NCBI GenBank assembly: GCA_020631735.1 | Contig: CM036191.1 | Span: forward strand, 44,182,562-44,246,561 | Source: Saccharum officinarum | Lineage: Eukaryota; Streptophyta; Magnoliopsida; Poales; Poaceae | Reading direction: 5' to 3' | DNA: 64,000 nt | Shown: positions 8,912-20,790 of the stretch, in pieces | Layout of the letters: every line of letters begins with the position of its first letter | Position numbering within the stretch: position 1 is the first letter of the stretch | Program-made: the position numbers and the translations under genes | The notes under the pieces: generated by a model | Told to the model about the DNA's origin: nothing | The model's input: only the letters and a program-made list of their open reading frames with translations | The model's database searches: none

Positions 8912-11346
8912 ATAGTCTATCAACCCGTGCTCTCGCACAGTTAGAATCTTAAAATACAAATAAGCAATAGTTACTGTTTAATACCTCTACCTAATTAAAA
9001 TACTAATATTAAATTACATGTTTTTTATTTTGTTCGTTTCTCTAGGACAATAGGTAGTATGTTGTCTCTATCAAGTGGTGATAAATGTATCAATTATTAA
9101 CCTATATGTTTCTTCATTCATATACATAGTTTTTACCCTTGCCATGTTACCACTATGTATTTTCAATATCAATATGTATTTAGTTGAAACATTAGCTTAA
9201 AATATGATGGTCTTGTTGTGGGCCATTTCTTGTGATGTGCTGTTAATCTAAAATTTGGATTTTCAAAAATAATTCATATTAATTGCTATAGGTTTTTGTC
9301 CTCAAGTTAAATTGAAAATCCTATGGTATCTTATATTAACTCTCCTTTTTGTACTTCTTGAAATAAGGATTTTGGATTGTAAAATGCTCACTTAATTACA
9401 ACAGTGGCATAAGTAGTCATTTAAAACATGCACATCAATTAAAACCATGGATAAAGCTTGAAGTAACATGGTACATAAAGAGAATGTTAACATTTTAATT
9501 GTTATATTTAATGATAGATTACTCTAAAGTAATCCCAAAGAATAGGAAGGTATAGCCACATGTCTTGTACTAACCTTCCTCACTTATGAAGATATATAAA
9601 TTTATTTATTAAGAAGTCATATGTGTTGTTATATTATCAATAAGGATAATATTTTAGTTAAAATGTATCTAAGGTTAAAACATATATAAATTATATGTCG
9701 TTGATATGAATGTAGTTATAAATATTTTGTTGGATTTATTAGCGTATGAGTTGTTGAGAAAATACTTTTCCCGAATGCTGAAAAACAACTTATATATTTA
9801 TCACTCATGTATGCATGTGTACTCAATCTACATGATGGCACAATATGTATATTTATTTTAATCAAATTCTAATATATTAGCATAATAGATCAGCTTTATG
9901 CTTATCTAAATATTTTTTATAGTAGAAAATATTGATAAATTAAATGTATATTTAAGGAATCTTTTATTTTTTTAAAAATAACATATGTGGTAATTTAGAA
10001 GCAGATCTAAGTGGTTATGCTAAATTATCTGTCATAATAGTAGGTGGGTAATTAGTTGTAAATTTTGGCTCACTTTAGATTATGCTTTAATAAATACATG
10101 TGTTACCTTATATTATTTTATACAATCGCGGAAATAGGTAATTATTTAGAAAATAGAATATATCCAATGGTAATTATTATGAATGATATTAGATTGTACT
10201 AAACTAATAGCCATACATTTTGGTTTTTATGAGAATTTTTATGTTTCATCATTTTCTTCTAGCATAATACGTATTTAGTTGAAACTTAATCTTAAGTTAT
10301 ATAAGTTCTTGTTGCGTCCCTTTGTATAACATGCCATATTTTAGCTTTCAACATAGTTGATGGAATTTTTCACCCGTTTGTTAAGTTAAACCTCTAATGC
10401 TTATTGTATATTGTGTTCAATTTATTTGTTTTTTAATTTATTTAAAAAATATTTTAGGTCCTAGCCTACCCTCTTATTTCTTACATTGGCATAAAAAGTT
10501 GTTTTACATTACACTACGGCACTCAAGATGTTGAATTTCTTGTATCAAAGATTCATATGTGTATTAGTACTGTTTTATAGGTATAGAGTGCTCAAAATGA
10601 AAAAAAATATTTGAAATAATAACTAATCTATTTTATTATCATGGATTACTAATATAAATTAAAGTTGCTATGTGGTTTTGGTAAGGGATCATTTTCCATG
10701 TTTGATAAGCTATTAAAATGAGTATTTATCCTAATGTATACGTGTTTACTCAGTCTACATGACTAAAATATTATAATTATTTTAAACATGAGAATGCAGA
10801 AGTATATATATATGGTACCTTGTGGATATTAGATTATTTTCACAAAATATATTATATCTGTATTTACCGTATTTCATTATATATTATTAATGAAAAATGT
10901 GAACGGTTAGCGTAATCACATATTTTTGTGGTCAACTGTGACCCTCGGTACATGCATCCTATCAGGATTTTTCCCGTACCTCTCGGAAATTTTTTTTCCC
11001 TATATCTGTACAAAAGGATTTTCCACGTACGAAAAAGGTTGTTTTTTACCGGACAAATTTGAGGCCGTTTTGTCAACTGTGAACCTCGGTACATGCATCC
11101 TATCAAGATTTTTCCGGTACCTCTAAAAAAAATTCCGGTGTCTCTGAAAAAAGATTTTCCACGTACGACCGAAGTTGTTTTTTCTTGGACAAATTCCACG
11201 CTGGTTTTTAATGTATAATTGGAGGTGGATATTATTTAGAAAATAAAGATCCAATGGTTTAGGGGTAGTTATAATTTTGATTAATGACTAGATGTTTCTG
11301 ATTATTGCGAGAATTTCTAGTATTTATTTTTTTTCCTAACGCGTAA
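8912..11346 (-). mobile_element. Helitron-like non-autonomous element, minus orientation, copy 1
   Basis: Read on the minus strand, the 3' end has a hairpin (arms GTGC/GCAC, TCTC loop, 8924-8940) followed by GTTGATAGA and then CTAT, a one-base variant of the CTAG terminus. The interior is a diverged relative of the complete Helitron at 26308-29162; for example, the phrases 'TATTTAGTTGAAAC' and 'GATCCAATGG' recur in the same order. No Rep/helicase coding is present. The 5' end is uncertain because it meets a deletion scar at 11346. The counterpart is 39783-42156. Confidence 0.6.
10931..11213. repeat. Tandem dimer, period about 141 bp
   Basis: Two units begin GTCAACTGTGA (10931 and 11072) and share GGTACATGCATCCTATCA and GATTTTCCACGTACGA. 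They lie within the Helitron-like element. Copy 2 has the same dimer at 41742 and 41884. Short ORFs here are by-products of the repeat. Confidence 0.8.
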
Positions 11347-11365
11347 TTTGATTAATGACTATTGG
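11345..11365. other. Deletion scar with templated filler
   Basis: Copy 2 has about 750 bases (42157-42908) between CCTAACGCGT and TATTGGGCAG. Copy 1 has only about 16 bases, AATTTGATTAATGACT, which repeat a nearby phrase at about 11276 (AATTTTGATTAATGACTA). This is what end joining with a copied filler would leave. Confidence 0.65.
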
Positions 11366-12188
11366 GCAGCTAGCTAACTTTAGTAGCAGATCCAGGATTG
11401 AAATAGAGCCTAGGCGAGACTTAAGACGCCGATCAAAACATGTAATTCGAAACTTTTGATTAAAAGGTGCTGTGGACTAATGGCTAATAAGCTGCGCCGG
11501 AGTCGGAGCCAGACCCATCAGTCTGTCACTATTGTACGTGTCACCCTTAGTTGAATAATCGCAACTGATGCTGCTCACTGCAAAAAGAGTTCAGTCTGAA
11601 CGAGAGAGATCATGTCCCAAAATAAATTTACATTTCGTTCTTGAGGAGTCAAAAATTTTCAAATCTGGGCAGAACTATAAAAAATAGTATCAATATTTGT
11701 ATCTTTAAATAAGTTTATTATAAAATTATATTCCACGCTCAATCTAATGATACTTATTAATTATATATCATAAATATTAATATATTTTTGTATATATTTA
11801 GCTTTAAAAAATCTAACTTCTCCGGAAGTGAAATGTGTATTTATTTTGGAAGCTCTTGCTTTACCCGGGTTGATCGGAACATTTCGTCTCATCCGGACAG
11901 AAGAAGCTACTGCCTGTGTTTTCCGTTTGAAAACCATATAACTTCTTGGCCTTAACTCTGCACCAAATATAATTCAGACTGTACTGTGCAGACTCTTAGA
12001 TTTTTATTCTTTTTTGGCCTAGGGAGGTCGTTTCAGTTTTACCTCACCTCTAGCGTCATATCACTTCGTTCTTTACATATCACAGGACCATTAGCAACAT
12101 AATTAGTAGCCACAACCAACAACGGGGATGTCCAAGTTTGCAAGCTAACTATGCACCTTCAAGCAATATCATATCTTTGCACAAAAGA
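11366..12188. other. Duplicated non-coding segment with two empty insertion sites
   Basis: No gene is seen. It holds the single TGATG at 11566-11570, the empty site of the LTR element found in copy 2, and the junction at 12082/12083, the empty site of the Helitron-like insertion in copy 2. Compared with copy 2 it differs by roughly 3-7 percent by eye, much more than the 5-9.9 kb region. Confidence 0.8.
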
Positions 12189-12191
12189 GGC

Positions 12192-12194
<3 letters not shown>

Positions 12195-12251
<57 letters not shown>
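12195..12251. repeat. (TA)n microsatellite
   Basis: About 57 bases of TA repeat. Copy 2 (56879-56950) is about 72 bases long. An alternating Tyr-Ile reading frame across it is spurious. Confidence 0.97.
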
Positions 12252-12254
<3 letters not shown>

Positions 12255-12489
12255 CAGAACCAACTATCAAGAAACCTAGAACAATACTCAGACGAGCTAG
12301 TCAGCCACGAATCAGAACCAAGAAACCCTACAGAAGCCAAACAACAAGAAACCTTCTACAGTATAATTAGTGAACGACGCGTGTGGCGCATCATTATTGG
12401 AAAGAAACGAAAGAGGCCCACAGCCCACTTGATATATAGGCCTTTTGACGTCAAGCCATAGTATCTTTGTTTCTTGATTTCTCGTTCTC

Positions 12490-12616
12490 TTTTTTTTTTG
12501 AACCGGGGAAGCTTCCCCATTCCCACTCATTTTTGAGCAGAAATACGCTGGGCACCGGGTTCGAACCCAGGCGGCCGAGCTCGTGGCTCGCGATGCTAAC
12601 CGAGCGACTCGCTCGT
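12490..12616 (-). mobile_element. tRNA-derived SINE-like element
   Basis: On the minus strand the block starts near GAGCGAGTCGCTCGGTTAGC, has a B-box-like GGGTTCGAACCC (12557-12568), and ends in an A-run (T10 at 12490-12499 on the plus strand). These are the marks of a polymerase III SINE: A-box-like head, B box, A-tail. It is absent from the old duplicate unit at 13650-14330. The target duplication is not clear. Confidence 0.55.
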
Positions 12617-13451
12617 GAATGAAGGAATTAAATTTCTATTGTCCACACCCATTCACCTCTGATGATTTCACACCGCAAAGGTAGAAAAGGCCGCATGACA
12701 GCATTTGCTTTGAGGAAGCAAAGGTGGAGGAATAATCTCACATAACTAGTGTTTTATTTCCAAATTCCATCCTTTAACTTGAGAAAAGGTGTGTTTTTCT
12801 CTAAACTATACAGGCTATGGTCATAAACAGAGGTGACTCTCAAGTCTCAACCCCTGCTTTTTTGCTCAGTTGTTGCTTGTGTGTTCCCTTTCTCCCCATT
12901 TGGGGCGCAGAAAGTTTTCTTGGCAATGTAGTTTGGACTAGACAGGTGTGACCAGCTGATCTAGAGTTCCCTAGCCTTGTATTACTGGTGTTCAAAAAAT
13001 CAAAGGTTTGTTGGCCAGTTGGCATTATCCATGCAGTGCAACTTTATCTTTTGTGTAACATAGAGCGGGTTATGGTAATCATAGAGATGAGTATGTTTTG
13101 CATGTTGCATACATGGAAATCTTTATATGTAAGCCTTTTTAGTTCAGTTCTAATACTTATGTCAGAGTGGCACTGACAGTGTAACCAAAGCCACTCATAG
13201 AAACAACAAAAGAAAAAAAACAAAGAAACAGCCTGAAAGCTGTTCCGTCAGTGCTCGCCACGACCACTAGCATCAGCATTTTTTTTGTCATTAAGCAAGC
13301 AATAATCACATGATAGTAACAATAGTCACATGACTGCTGTCACTAACTATTGTTTTAGTCAAAATTCAGTTGCAGACATTTTTTCAGTGAGAAAACTGAT
13401 TTGAAGATAACTTCCCGTGACTTGCCTAATACCAAATTTGGATTGTGCATA

Positions 13452-13538
13452 CTCCCTCTGTCCCTAAATATTTGTCTCTAGAAAACTGTGTTTCTCTCAC
13501 AGACACGCTTTCTGGACGACTAACATTAAGGGACGGAG
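13452..13538. mobile_element. Short Stowaway MITE, 87 bp, TSD TA
   Basis: Ends CTCCCTCTGTCCCTAAATA and TTAAGGGACGGAG, flanked by TA at 13450-13451 and 13539-13540. The size suggests an internally deleted derivative. Confidence 0.82.
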
Positions 13539-13649
13539 TAGTAGTCTTCATATTTACCTTTTTGAGCCTAGATGAGGTGCAGGACAATTCTTTCCTCGAG
13601 GCTGTCATGTCAGTTTTATCTTACTACTACTGTCATATCAGCTATCTGC

Positions 13650-14330
13650 ACATCACAGGACCATTTCAGGCCTCGTTTAGATGAGAGAATTGGGAAGAAA
13701 AACACTGTATCAGAATTCCTGTAGCATTTCGTTTGTATTTGGTAAAAATTATCCAAATTTAAACTAACTAGGCTTAAAATGTTCGTCTCGCAAAGTACAA
13801 CAAAACTGTGCAATTAGTTTTTGATTTTATTAACATTTAGTACTCCATGCATTTGCCGACGTTTTGATGTGACGGGAAATCTTCTTTTTGCATAGTGAAA
13901 TTTGGGGGAGAATTGGGGGAACTAAACAAGGGCTCAAACATATTTTGTAGGAGTAGCAAACAACAAGATGTCAAAGTTTCAAAGCTGACAATACGTTTAC
14001 CTGTTTACCCGATAGGCAAGTAATATGATTGCACAAAAGATATGTACTCAAACGAGTCAACCGCGAATCAGACTCAGGAAAGAAAGAATATTAGACAGTT
14101 ATAAGTCCAAGAACAGGAAAACTTCGCTTGCATAATAACTAATGAAAAACGCTGATTGGCCTATTATCAAAAAGACCCACTTGATATATATGGGTCATTT
14201 GACGTCAAATAATAGCCTCCACATTTCTTGAACGCATGGTAGAAACAGCATGCTAGTGTTTGGCTTATGGAAGCAATGGTGGAGGAATCTCACTGAACTA
14301 GTTATTATTTCCAGCTCTGAGCCATACTTT
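13650..14330. repeat. Old tandem duplication, unit 2 (contains a MITE)
   Basis: Diverged partner of 12060-12780, see that entry. It lacks the TA repeat and the SINE-like element of unit 1 and instead carries the MITE at 13669-13933. Confidence 0.68.
13669..13933. mobile_element. PIF/Harbinger-like MITE, 265 bp, TSD TCA
   Basis: Ends GGCCTCGTTTAGATGAG and GGGAACTAAACAAGGGC-type inverted repeats, flanked by TCA at 13666-13668 and 13934-13936. The interior phrase ACATTTAGTACTCCATGCAT is shared with the MITE at 4191-4419, so the two are related families. Confidence 0.85.
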
Positions 14331-14411
14331 AGCTTAATTAAATAGCGGTCCCTCCACTAAACCCAAGCTTTAGTCCTAATCAATGGTGACCATCAGAGCT
14401 TGCTTTGTTGA

Positions 14412-14760
14412 CACTAGTAGAGAACAGACTTTCGGTTTTAGCCTTTAGTCCCGGCCAATTTTAGGCCCAGGACTAAAGATAGGATTAGTCCCGGTTGGAG
14501 CCCTCCAACTGGGACTAAAGTCCCCTGCCCAATGGCTAAAGCCGCAAGCTTTTGTAGGAGGGGACTTTTAGTCCTGGTTGGTGGCTCTAACCGGGACTAA
14601 AGGTCATCCTCTAGTCCCCGTTAGAGCTAGCAGCCGTAACTAAACCTTTTGTCCCGGCTGGTGGCTCCAACCGAGAATAGAAGTCCACCTATAGTCCGGG
14701 TTTGAACCACAGACCGGGACTACAGGGCCTGGCTATATACTCTCCTTCTCCCTCCCCCAA
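14412..14760 (+). repeat. CACTA left terminus and subterminal repeat array
   Basis: At least six copies of the 'TTTAGTCCCGG' type motif in both orientations lie between 14435 and 14725, ending just before TATATACTC (14733), a possible TATA element for the plus-strand genes. Confidence 0.78.
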
Positions 14761-15315
14761 CCTGAGCCATTTCAAGCTCTCTGATCTTGCTCGTCTCCTC
14801 TATTCTTGCTTGTCGCCACCCGCCATTTCAAGACTTCATTCGATTCCTCCATCCATTCTTCGGTTCTAAAGGTTAGCAACTTCAGCATGGCTCATTTCAT
14901 GGTCTAGAAATAGAGAAATTTATGGTTTTCTAGATTGAAAATAATGGTGGATATTTTTTATTTATATGCCATTTGAGCTCGAAATCACTTGATAGTTTGC
15001 ATATGTAGACAAAGGAATCTTATAGTAGCTCATCAAAACTAGTATGCACCTTTCATTGCCTCATTTCATGGTTTAGAAATAGAGAAATTTAAGGCTTTTT
15101 ACATTAGAAAGAATGGTGGATTTTTTGGATTTAAACACCATTTGAGCTCAAACTCACTTGATAGTTTGCAAATGTACTTGAAGAAAGCTTAAAGTAGCTG
15201 ATCAAAATTAAACGAGTATCTACCTTTCTTTGCTAGTATATAGCTCATTTAATTTCATGGTCCACAAAATGAGAAATTTATAGTAGTTGATGAAAACGAA
15301 TATAGAGAGTCATAG

Positions 15316-15742
15316 ATGGTGACTGCTTCCGGGTCCTCGGCCTCGCATGGGGTCCCTAAGCGACTGAGGCCAGACCTCCGTCTCATTGCGTGCGGCAAGT
15401 GTGGGCAAAAGACTGTGAGGGAGTATAGGGTGAAGAAGAAGGGTGTCAACCAAGGGTGCAACTTCTACACATGTCGGATCGCGAAGTGAGATATTTTTTT
15501 GTCATGTTTTGTTATGTTTGTGGCCATTTTTTGTGATGATTTTGATTAAAGTTCTTGTTTTGTTGTAATTTCAGTGGGATGACACTGGATCATATGACGG
15601 TTGGTATTGGGAGGAAGAGTATGTTGTGCATGTCCAAAAATCTCTTACAAAGGAGACTGAGGCGGCTGATGATAGTGCACCTGTGTATGATGAGGTAGTG
15701 AACCAACAGAAGAATGATCATTTTAGTTGGAATTGGTCGTGA
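15316..15742 (+). pseudogene. GRF-like zinc-finger protein encoded in the CACTA element (two exons)
   Basis: Exon 1 (15316-15486) starts at an ATG and encodes a basic lead, then CGKCGQKTVREYRV and NQGCNFYTC, a CxxC...CxFYxC arrangement like the GRF zinc finger. Exon 2 (15575-15742), after a TTTCAG acceptor, encodes WDDTGSYDGWYWEEEYVVHV and a short acidic tail to TGA. GRF-type fingers bind single-stranded nucleic acid or proteins in other eukaryotic proteins; small GRF ORFs are common near grass CACTA transposases. The donor reads AAGTGAGA. To keep exon 2 in its sensible frame one needs AAG followed by GTGAGA, so one G seems lost and the spliced product would shift frame. The last GRF cysteine also seems replaced. 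Confidence 0.55.
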
Positions 15743-15978
15743 AATCCTTATTCTGCTGAAGTGCATTGTAGGTTTAGTTTGTTTAGTGCTATTTGAGATT
15801 GTCTATATTGTATCAAGGCTTTAATAAATTAATGTTCGAGAGTGAAACAGTTGTGTGGTATAGGATATTAATTAATCATGTTGATTGATGGATATTTTTT
15901 ATCTTTTAATTAACTACTAATCATGCATGTTGTATAATATGGGTTATTACAAGTTTTTTACATGGTGTACATCATGTA

Positions 15979-18900
15979 ATGCAGATGAACTGGCAATGGA
16001 TGTACAACGCTGACCGTCTCTCCCCAGAGTTCATGAGTGGCATGCATGATTTCTTAAATGTGGCCAAGGCAAACACGCGGAATGGTTTCATGTGTTGCCT
16101 ATGTGTTCTATGTAAGAATGAGAAGGATTATTCTTGCTCAAGGATCCTTCACGAACACCTGTTTACATCGAATTTCATGCCAAACTATATTTGTTGGACT
16201 AAGCATGGAGAAAGAGGTGTTATAATGGAAGAAGATGATGAAGAAGAAGGGGATGATGGCAACATTATTATTCATGGGTTTGCTGAATACAGTTCTTTTG
16301 ATGATACTGCAATGGGGGAAGCTGAAAAAAAGGTAGCAGCTGAAGAAAGAGCCCGCTGATGATCTTGGTCAGGTCATCCGTGATGCACAGAGAGAATGCA
16401 AAAGTGAAAAGGAGAAGATCAAGTTCGAGTGTATGCTAAAGAATCAGAAGATATTACTATACCTGACTTGTGAAGAGGGGCAAAAAAAGTTAGGTACCAC
16501 ACTGGAATTGCTGCAATGGAAGACAAATAATGGTGTATCCGACAAGGCATTTGGGGAGTTACTGACTATCGCAAAAAAAGATACTTTTGAAGGCAAATGA
16601 ATTGCCTACCACTACATATGAAGCAAAATAGATCATCTGCCCTCTGGGATTGTAAATCCAGAAGATACATTCATGTCCTAATGGTTGCATACTCTACTAC
16701 GGTGAGTACGAGAATTTTGATGCATGCCTGGTATGTCATGGATTGCGGTATAAGATTAGGCAAGATGACCATGGTGATGTTGAGGGCGACAGTGAACGTC
16801 CTAGGAAGAGAATCCCTGCCAAGGTGATGTGGTATGCTCCGATAATACCACACTTGAAACGTTTGTTCAGAAATAAAGAGCATGTAAAGTTGTTGCAATG
16901 GCACAAAGAAGACCGTAAGGTAGACGATATGTTGAGACACCCCGCTGATGGGTCCCAGTGGAGAGTAATCGACAAAGAATTCCCGAAGTTTGCAGATGAC
17001 GCAAGAAACTTAAGATTTGCTTTAAGTACGGATGGCATGAATCCTTTTGGGGAGCCGAGCAACAGTCATAGAACTTGCCCTGTTACTCTAGGTATCTACA
17101 ACCTTCCTCCATGGCTGTGCATGAAGTGAAAGTTCATTATGATGCCAATGCTCATCCAAGGCCCAAAGCAACCTAGAAACGACATTGATGTGTACCTGAG
17201 GCCATTAGTTGAGGAACTTCTACTTTTGTGGAAAAGCACAGGCGTACGTGTGTGGGATGAGTACAAATAGAAATACTTTGACCTGCGAGCATTGTTATTC
17301 ATAACAATCAATGATTGGCCTGCTCTTAGTAATTTTTCAGGACAGTCAAACAAGGGATATAATGCATGCACGCACTATATTGATGACATGGAAAGTATAT
17401 TTTTGAAAAAATATCGAAAGGTCATGTACATGGGCCATCGTCAATTTCTGCCATTGAATCACGCCCTAAGAAAAAGAGGCAAGCATTTTCAAGGTAAGGC
17501 AGAGCATTGAACAAAGCCTAACTACCATAGTGGTGAGGATGTATTCAATATGGTCAAGAATGTACAAGTAGTCTTTGGGTAAGGACCTGGCAGCCAACTT
17601 TGTTTTGAATGATGCTAATGAACACACACCCATATGGAAGAAGTCCATATTTTGGGAGCTACCCTACTAGCAAGTCCTAGAGGTCCGCAGCGCGATCGAC
17701 GTGATACACCTGATGAAGAATCTTTGTGTGAACCTGCTAGGCTTCATGGGTGTGTATGGGAAGGCTAAGGACACACTAAAAGCAAGACATGATTTGCAGT
17801 GTTTGAAAGAACGAGAGAACCTGCATCCAGTGAAGGTAGATGCATAATGGACGCCATTACTTAAGTCCTGCCAGCTACACTCTTTGCAAAGAAGAGAAGG
17901 AAAGCATGTTTGAATGCCTAAGCAGCATCAAGGTCCCATCTGGCTTCTCCTTGAATATAAAGGGGATAATAAATGTAGCAGAGAAGAAATTCCTAAACTT
18001 AAAGTCTCATGACTGCCACATGCTTATGACACAATTGCTTTTGGTTGCATTGAGAGGGATTCTACCTCCAAATGTACGATTAGCCACTGTGAAACTATGT
18101 GCATTCCTCAATGCAATTTCTCAAAAGCCAATCAATCCAGTCCATCTAGCAAAGCTACAAAATGATGTGAACCAATGTCTTGTCAGATTTGAGTTGGTGT
18201 TCCCACCATCCTTCTTTAATATTATGATGCACCTCCTAGTTCACTTGGTCAAAGAGATTAATATTCTTAGTCCTGTATTCCTACACAACATGTTCCCCTT
18301 TGAGAGGTTCATGGGAGTCCTAAAGAAATATGTTCACAACCATACTCGACTAGAAGGAAGCATCGCCAAGGGCTATGGAATAGAGGAGGTCATTGAGTTC
18401 TGCATTGATTTTATTCCTAACCTCGACCCGATTGGTGTTACTGAATCACGACATGAGGGGAGAAAAAGTGAAAAGTGAACACTAGGGAAGAAAGCATATA
18501 TTGGCAAGGAAGATGATTATTTTCATAAAGCACACTACATAGTTCCACAAAACTCCTCCTTGGTGGATCCGTATATCGACGTACACAAGAACATTTTACG
18601 ATATGAATTTCCGGGGGGACTGAAACCTAGATTACGCGTCGGCACATGGAAACTTTCAGCGGTTGGTTGCAAAAACAATGTCAGGGTGACGAGAGTCTGG
18701 ATGAGCAACTATAGTTGTTGTCTAGGGAACCATCTTGGCATATCCTGACATTCAAAAGGTTATGAGATAAATGATAATACATTTTACATGATAGCCTAAG
18801 ATAAAAGGAGCACTAACCAGAATAGTGGTGTCCGCATAGATGCCACAGACCCAAATGGGAATAAGGAAACATATTATGGCCTCATTGAGGAGATACGGGA

Positions 18901-19351
18901 ACTAGACTATGGACCTTCTTTTAAGGTCCCTTTGTTTCGGTGCCAATGGGTGAAGGTGACCGGAGGTGGGATAACAGTGGACCATTAGTATGGAATGACA
19001 ACAGTGGACCTCAACAATCTTGGGTACAGAGGCGGACCATTCTTCTTAGCCAATGATGTGAATCAGGTGTTCTATTTGAGGGACATGTCTACCAAACCGA
19101 AGAAAGGAAAAAACAACGTCTTAGACAATGAGCCAAAGCACCACATAGTTTTTTCAGGGAAAAGAAACATCATGAGAATCGAGGACAGCACTGACAGGTC
19201 AGAATATTATGAAAAGAATGACGGAATTCCGCCCCTCACAGTGAACAGCGACCGACGCATCCTGCTAAATGATGAGGACACTCCATGGTTATGGCACGAT
19301 CATAACCAAGGGACATATGTCAAGAAGATGTTCATTGCCGTTCCCGCTTGA
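15979..19351 (+). pseudogene. CACTA TNP2-type transposase, many stops and frameshifts
   Basis: The parts appear in family order. A transposase-associated N-terminal domain (15979-16200: WMYNADRLSPEF, then CCLCVLCKN, then YICWTKHGE) is followed by an acidic stretch and a frameshift near 16343. The linker reads DDLGQVIRDAQREC. The TNP2 core (16743-17510) has RFALSTDGMNPFG, YNLPPWLCMK, FITINDWPALSN and GYNACTH. A DUF4218-like part (17840-18478) has SHDCHMLMTQLL and FPFERFMGVLKKYVHN. A DUF4216-like part (18830-19351) has YYGLIEEIRELDYGPSF and YGMTTVDLNNLGYR, ending RILLNDEDTPWLWHD. Stops fall near 16600, 17128, 17268, 17508, 18476, 18746 and 18988, among others. TNP2 cuts element ends in autonomous CACTAs; this copy cannot make it. 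Confidence 0.88.
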
Positions 19352-19800
19352 TATGGTGATGTATTAGACCTATTATGTAATAATTGTGACTTCAGATTTT
19401 TTTCTATCGTGTTTTCATATTTTCTACGGTTTAAATGAATTTTCTGCTTGATGGTGGATTTCCTGTAGAGAATGTGTGATAAAAAACCAAATGATCAACG
19501 TTAATAAGATGTGAAAACTAATTTTCTGTCGAAAAGCAATAGTTTTAATGATTTTAATTAAGTAGCAAATTTTTGCATGGTCGAAATTGTGATTATTATT
19601 TACACTATGTTAAATATTTATAAGGTAAAATAAAAGAGTTTAGGTTACATATTTTCTTGTGTACAATAATGCAAAACCAGGTCTAGGAATTTTTTTCAAA
19701 TTTTTTGGCTAATATTTTATTTAGCAGGCAATTAACAACTCCCTGCATATTTATAAAAGAAATATATAAAAAAAGAAAAACTTCTGGAAACTGGCAAGAA
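19352..19800. other. AT-rich 3' region of the transposase, no gene seen
   Basis: AT-rich sequence after the last transposase codons with no ORF or repeat I recognise. It probably includes the transposase 3' UTR and intergenic spacer. Confidence 0.5.
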
Positions 19801-20790
19801 GCAAAACTGCAGCCCCACCTTTAATCCCAGATGGATCAACCACACAGGAGTAAAGGTCCCCCTTTATATACCACGCCCTCCTCTCTTTTCTCTTCCCCCC
19901 TCTCTGCCGCCCAGGCCCTGCCATGCCGCCACTGTGCTTCGCTACGATCGTCGCCACCATCCCCACACTGTTTGTCATTGTCTCCACCTCAACTCGTCGT
20001 GCACCTTCTTCTTCAACCGGATCCAGTAGCTGCCAAGCCACGCCATCGCCTCATCATCTCCACCGGATCTAGTAGCGCCGTCGCCCCCCGTCCTCACCTT
20101 GTCATGTGCGCGCACTTCATCCCTAGCCCCACACACACGCGGGCTTCTTCTCCGGCCGGCTGGCCCACGCGCGCCTCTTGCTCGTCCTCGTCCTCATCCT
20201 TGTCCTCACCGAACGGAGCTAGAGTGTGTCGTCCTCGTCCATCCTCACCGGAGCTCACGTCGTCCTCGTCCCCGGCCCGCCTCGCTCGTCCGCGCTGGAG
20301 CGCGCGTCCTCCTTGTCCCAGGCCTGCATCTCGCTCATCCTCGCCAGAGCGTGCATCATCCTCGTCCCTAGCCTACCGCCGCCTGGCTCATTCATCGTCC
20401 TCACTGTAGAGCATGTGAGCCTCTATTGCTATCGTCTCCGGCGTCAAGCTGCGCCATTGCCTTGTCTCCACCAGATCCAGCACTACCGCCACATGGCCGC
20501 CACCACCCCACGGCCGGTTTTGCCTCGTCACGCCGTGGCTCCTAGCCCCAAAGCGTGTGCGCTCGCTCCGCCTTCGTCTTCGCCGGCAAGATCCAGTCGC
20601 GCTTCGCGTGCCTCTTCTTTGCGTCGCCGTCCCATGCCGTTCGTCACCCCGTCATCCGCGACGAAGTCGCTGTCGTCATCCTCTCCGTCCTTGTCCTCGC
20701 CGGAGTGATCATCATCAGCAATGTATGTGTGTGTACATCATGTGTGTGTGATGAGTGAGTGAGTGTGAGTGTTTGTGATCTGCGCGTGCA
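19801..20790 (+). promoter_or_regulatory. Internal promoter-like and low-complexity coding-like block of the CACTA element
   Basis: It opens with a degenerate subterminal-type motif (TTTAATCCCAGATGG ... AGTAAAGGTCCCCC) and TTTATATACC (19861), then a C/T-rich stretch with overlapping Ser/Pro/Arg-rich frames up to 192 residues. These have no recognisable domain and occur in several frames, so I treat them as compositional. The layout resembles the start region at 14400-14850 and suggests the start of the second (TNPA-like) gene. A (TG)n-like stretch is at 20724-20775. Confidence 0.4.

Larger units (their letters stand above)
12060..12780. repeat. Old tandem duplication, unit 1
   Basis: Unit 1 (12060-12780) and unit 2 (13650-14330) share phrases in the same order: ATCACAGGACCATT, TTGCACAAAAGA, CACTTGATATATA followed by TTTGACGTCAA, and AAGCAATGGTGGAGGAAT-type wording. 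The copies are strongly diverged, so this is older than the large segmental duplication. Confidence 0.7.

Noticed and set aside
12138..12461. Protein with alternating Tyr-Ile residues (also 56839-57165)
   Set aside because: It is a translation of the TA microsatellite and flanking non-coding DNA.
12490..12616. A true tRNA gene
   Set aside because: A B-box-like GGGTTCGAACCC is present but no cloverleaf with acceptor and anticodon stems can be drawn; the A-tail points to a SINE.
19831..20708. Ser/Pro/Arg-rich proteins of 90-192 residues
   Set aside because: They occur in three overlapping frames without domains and arise from a C-rich stretch.
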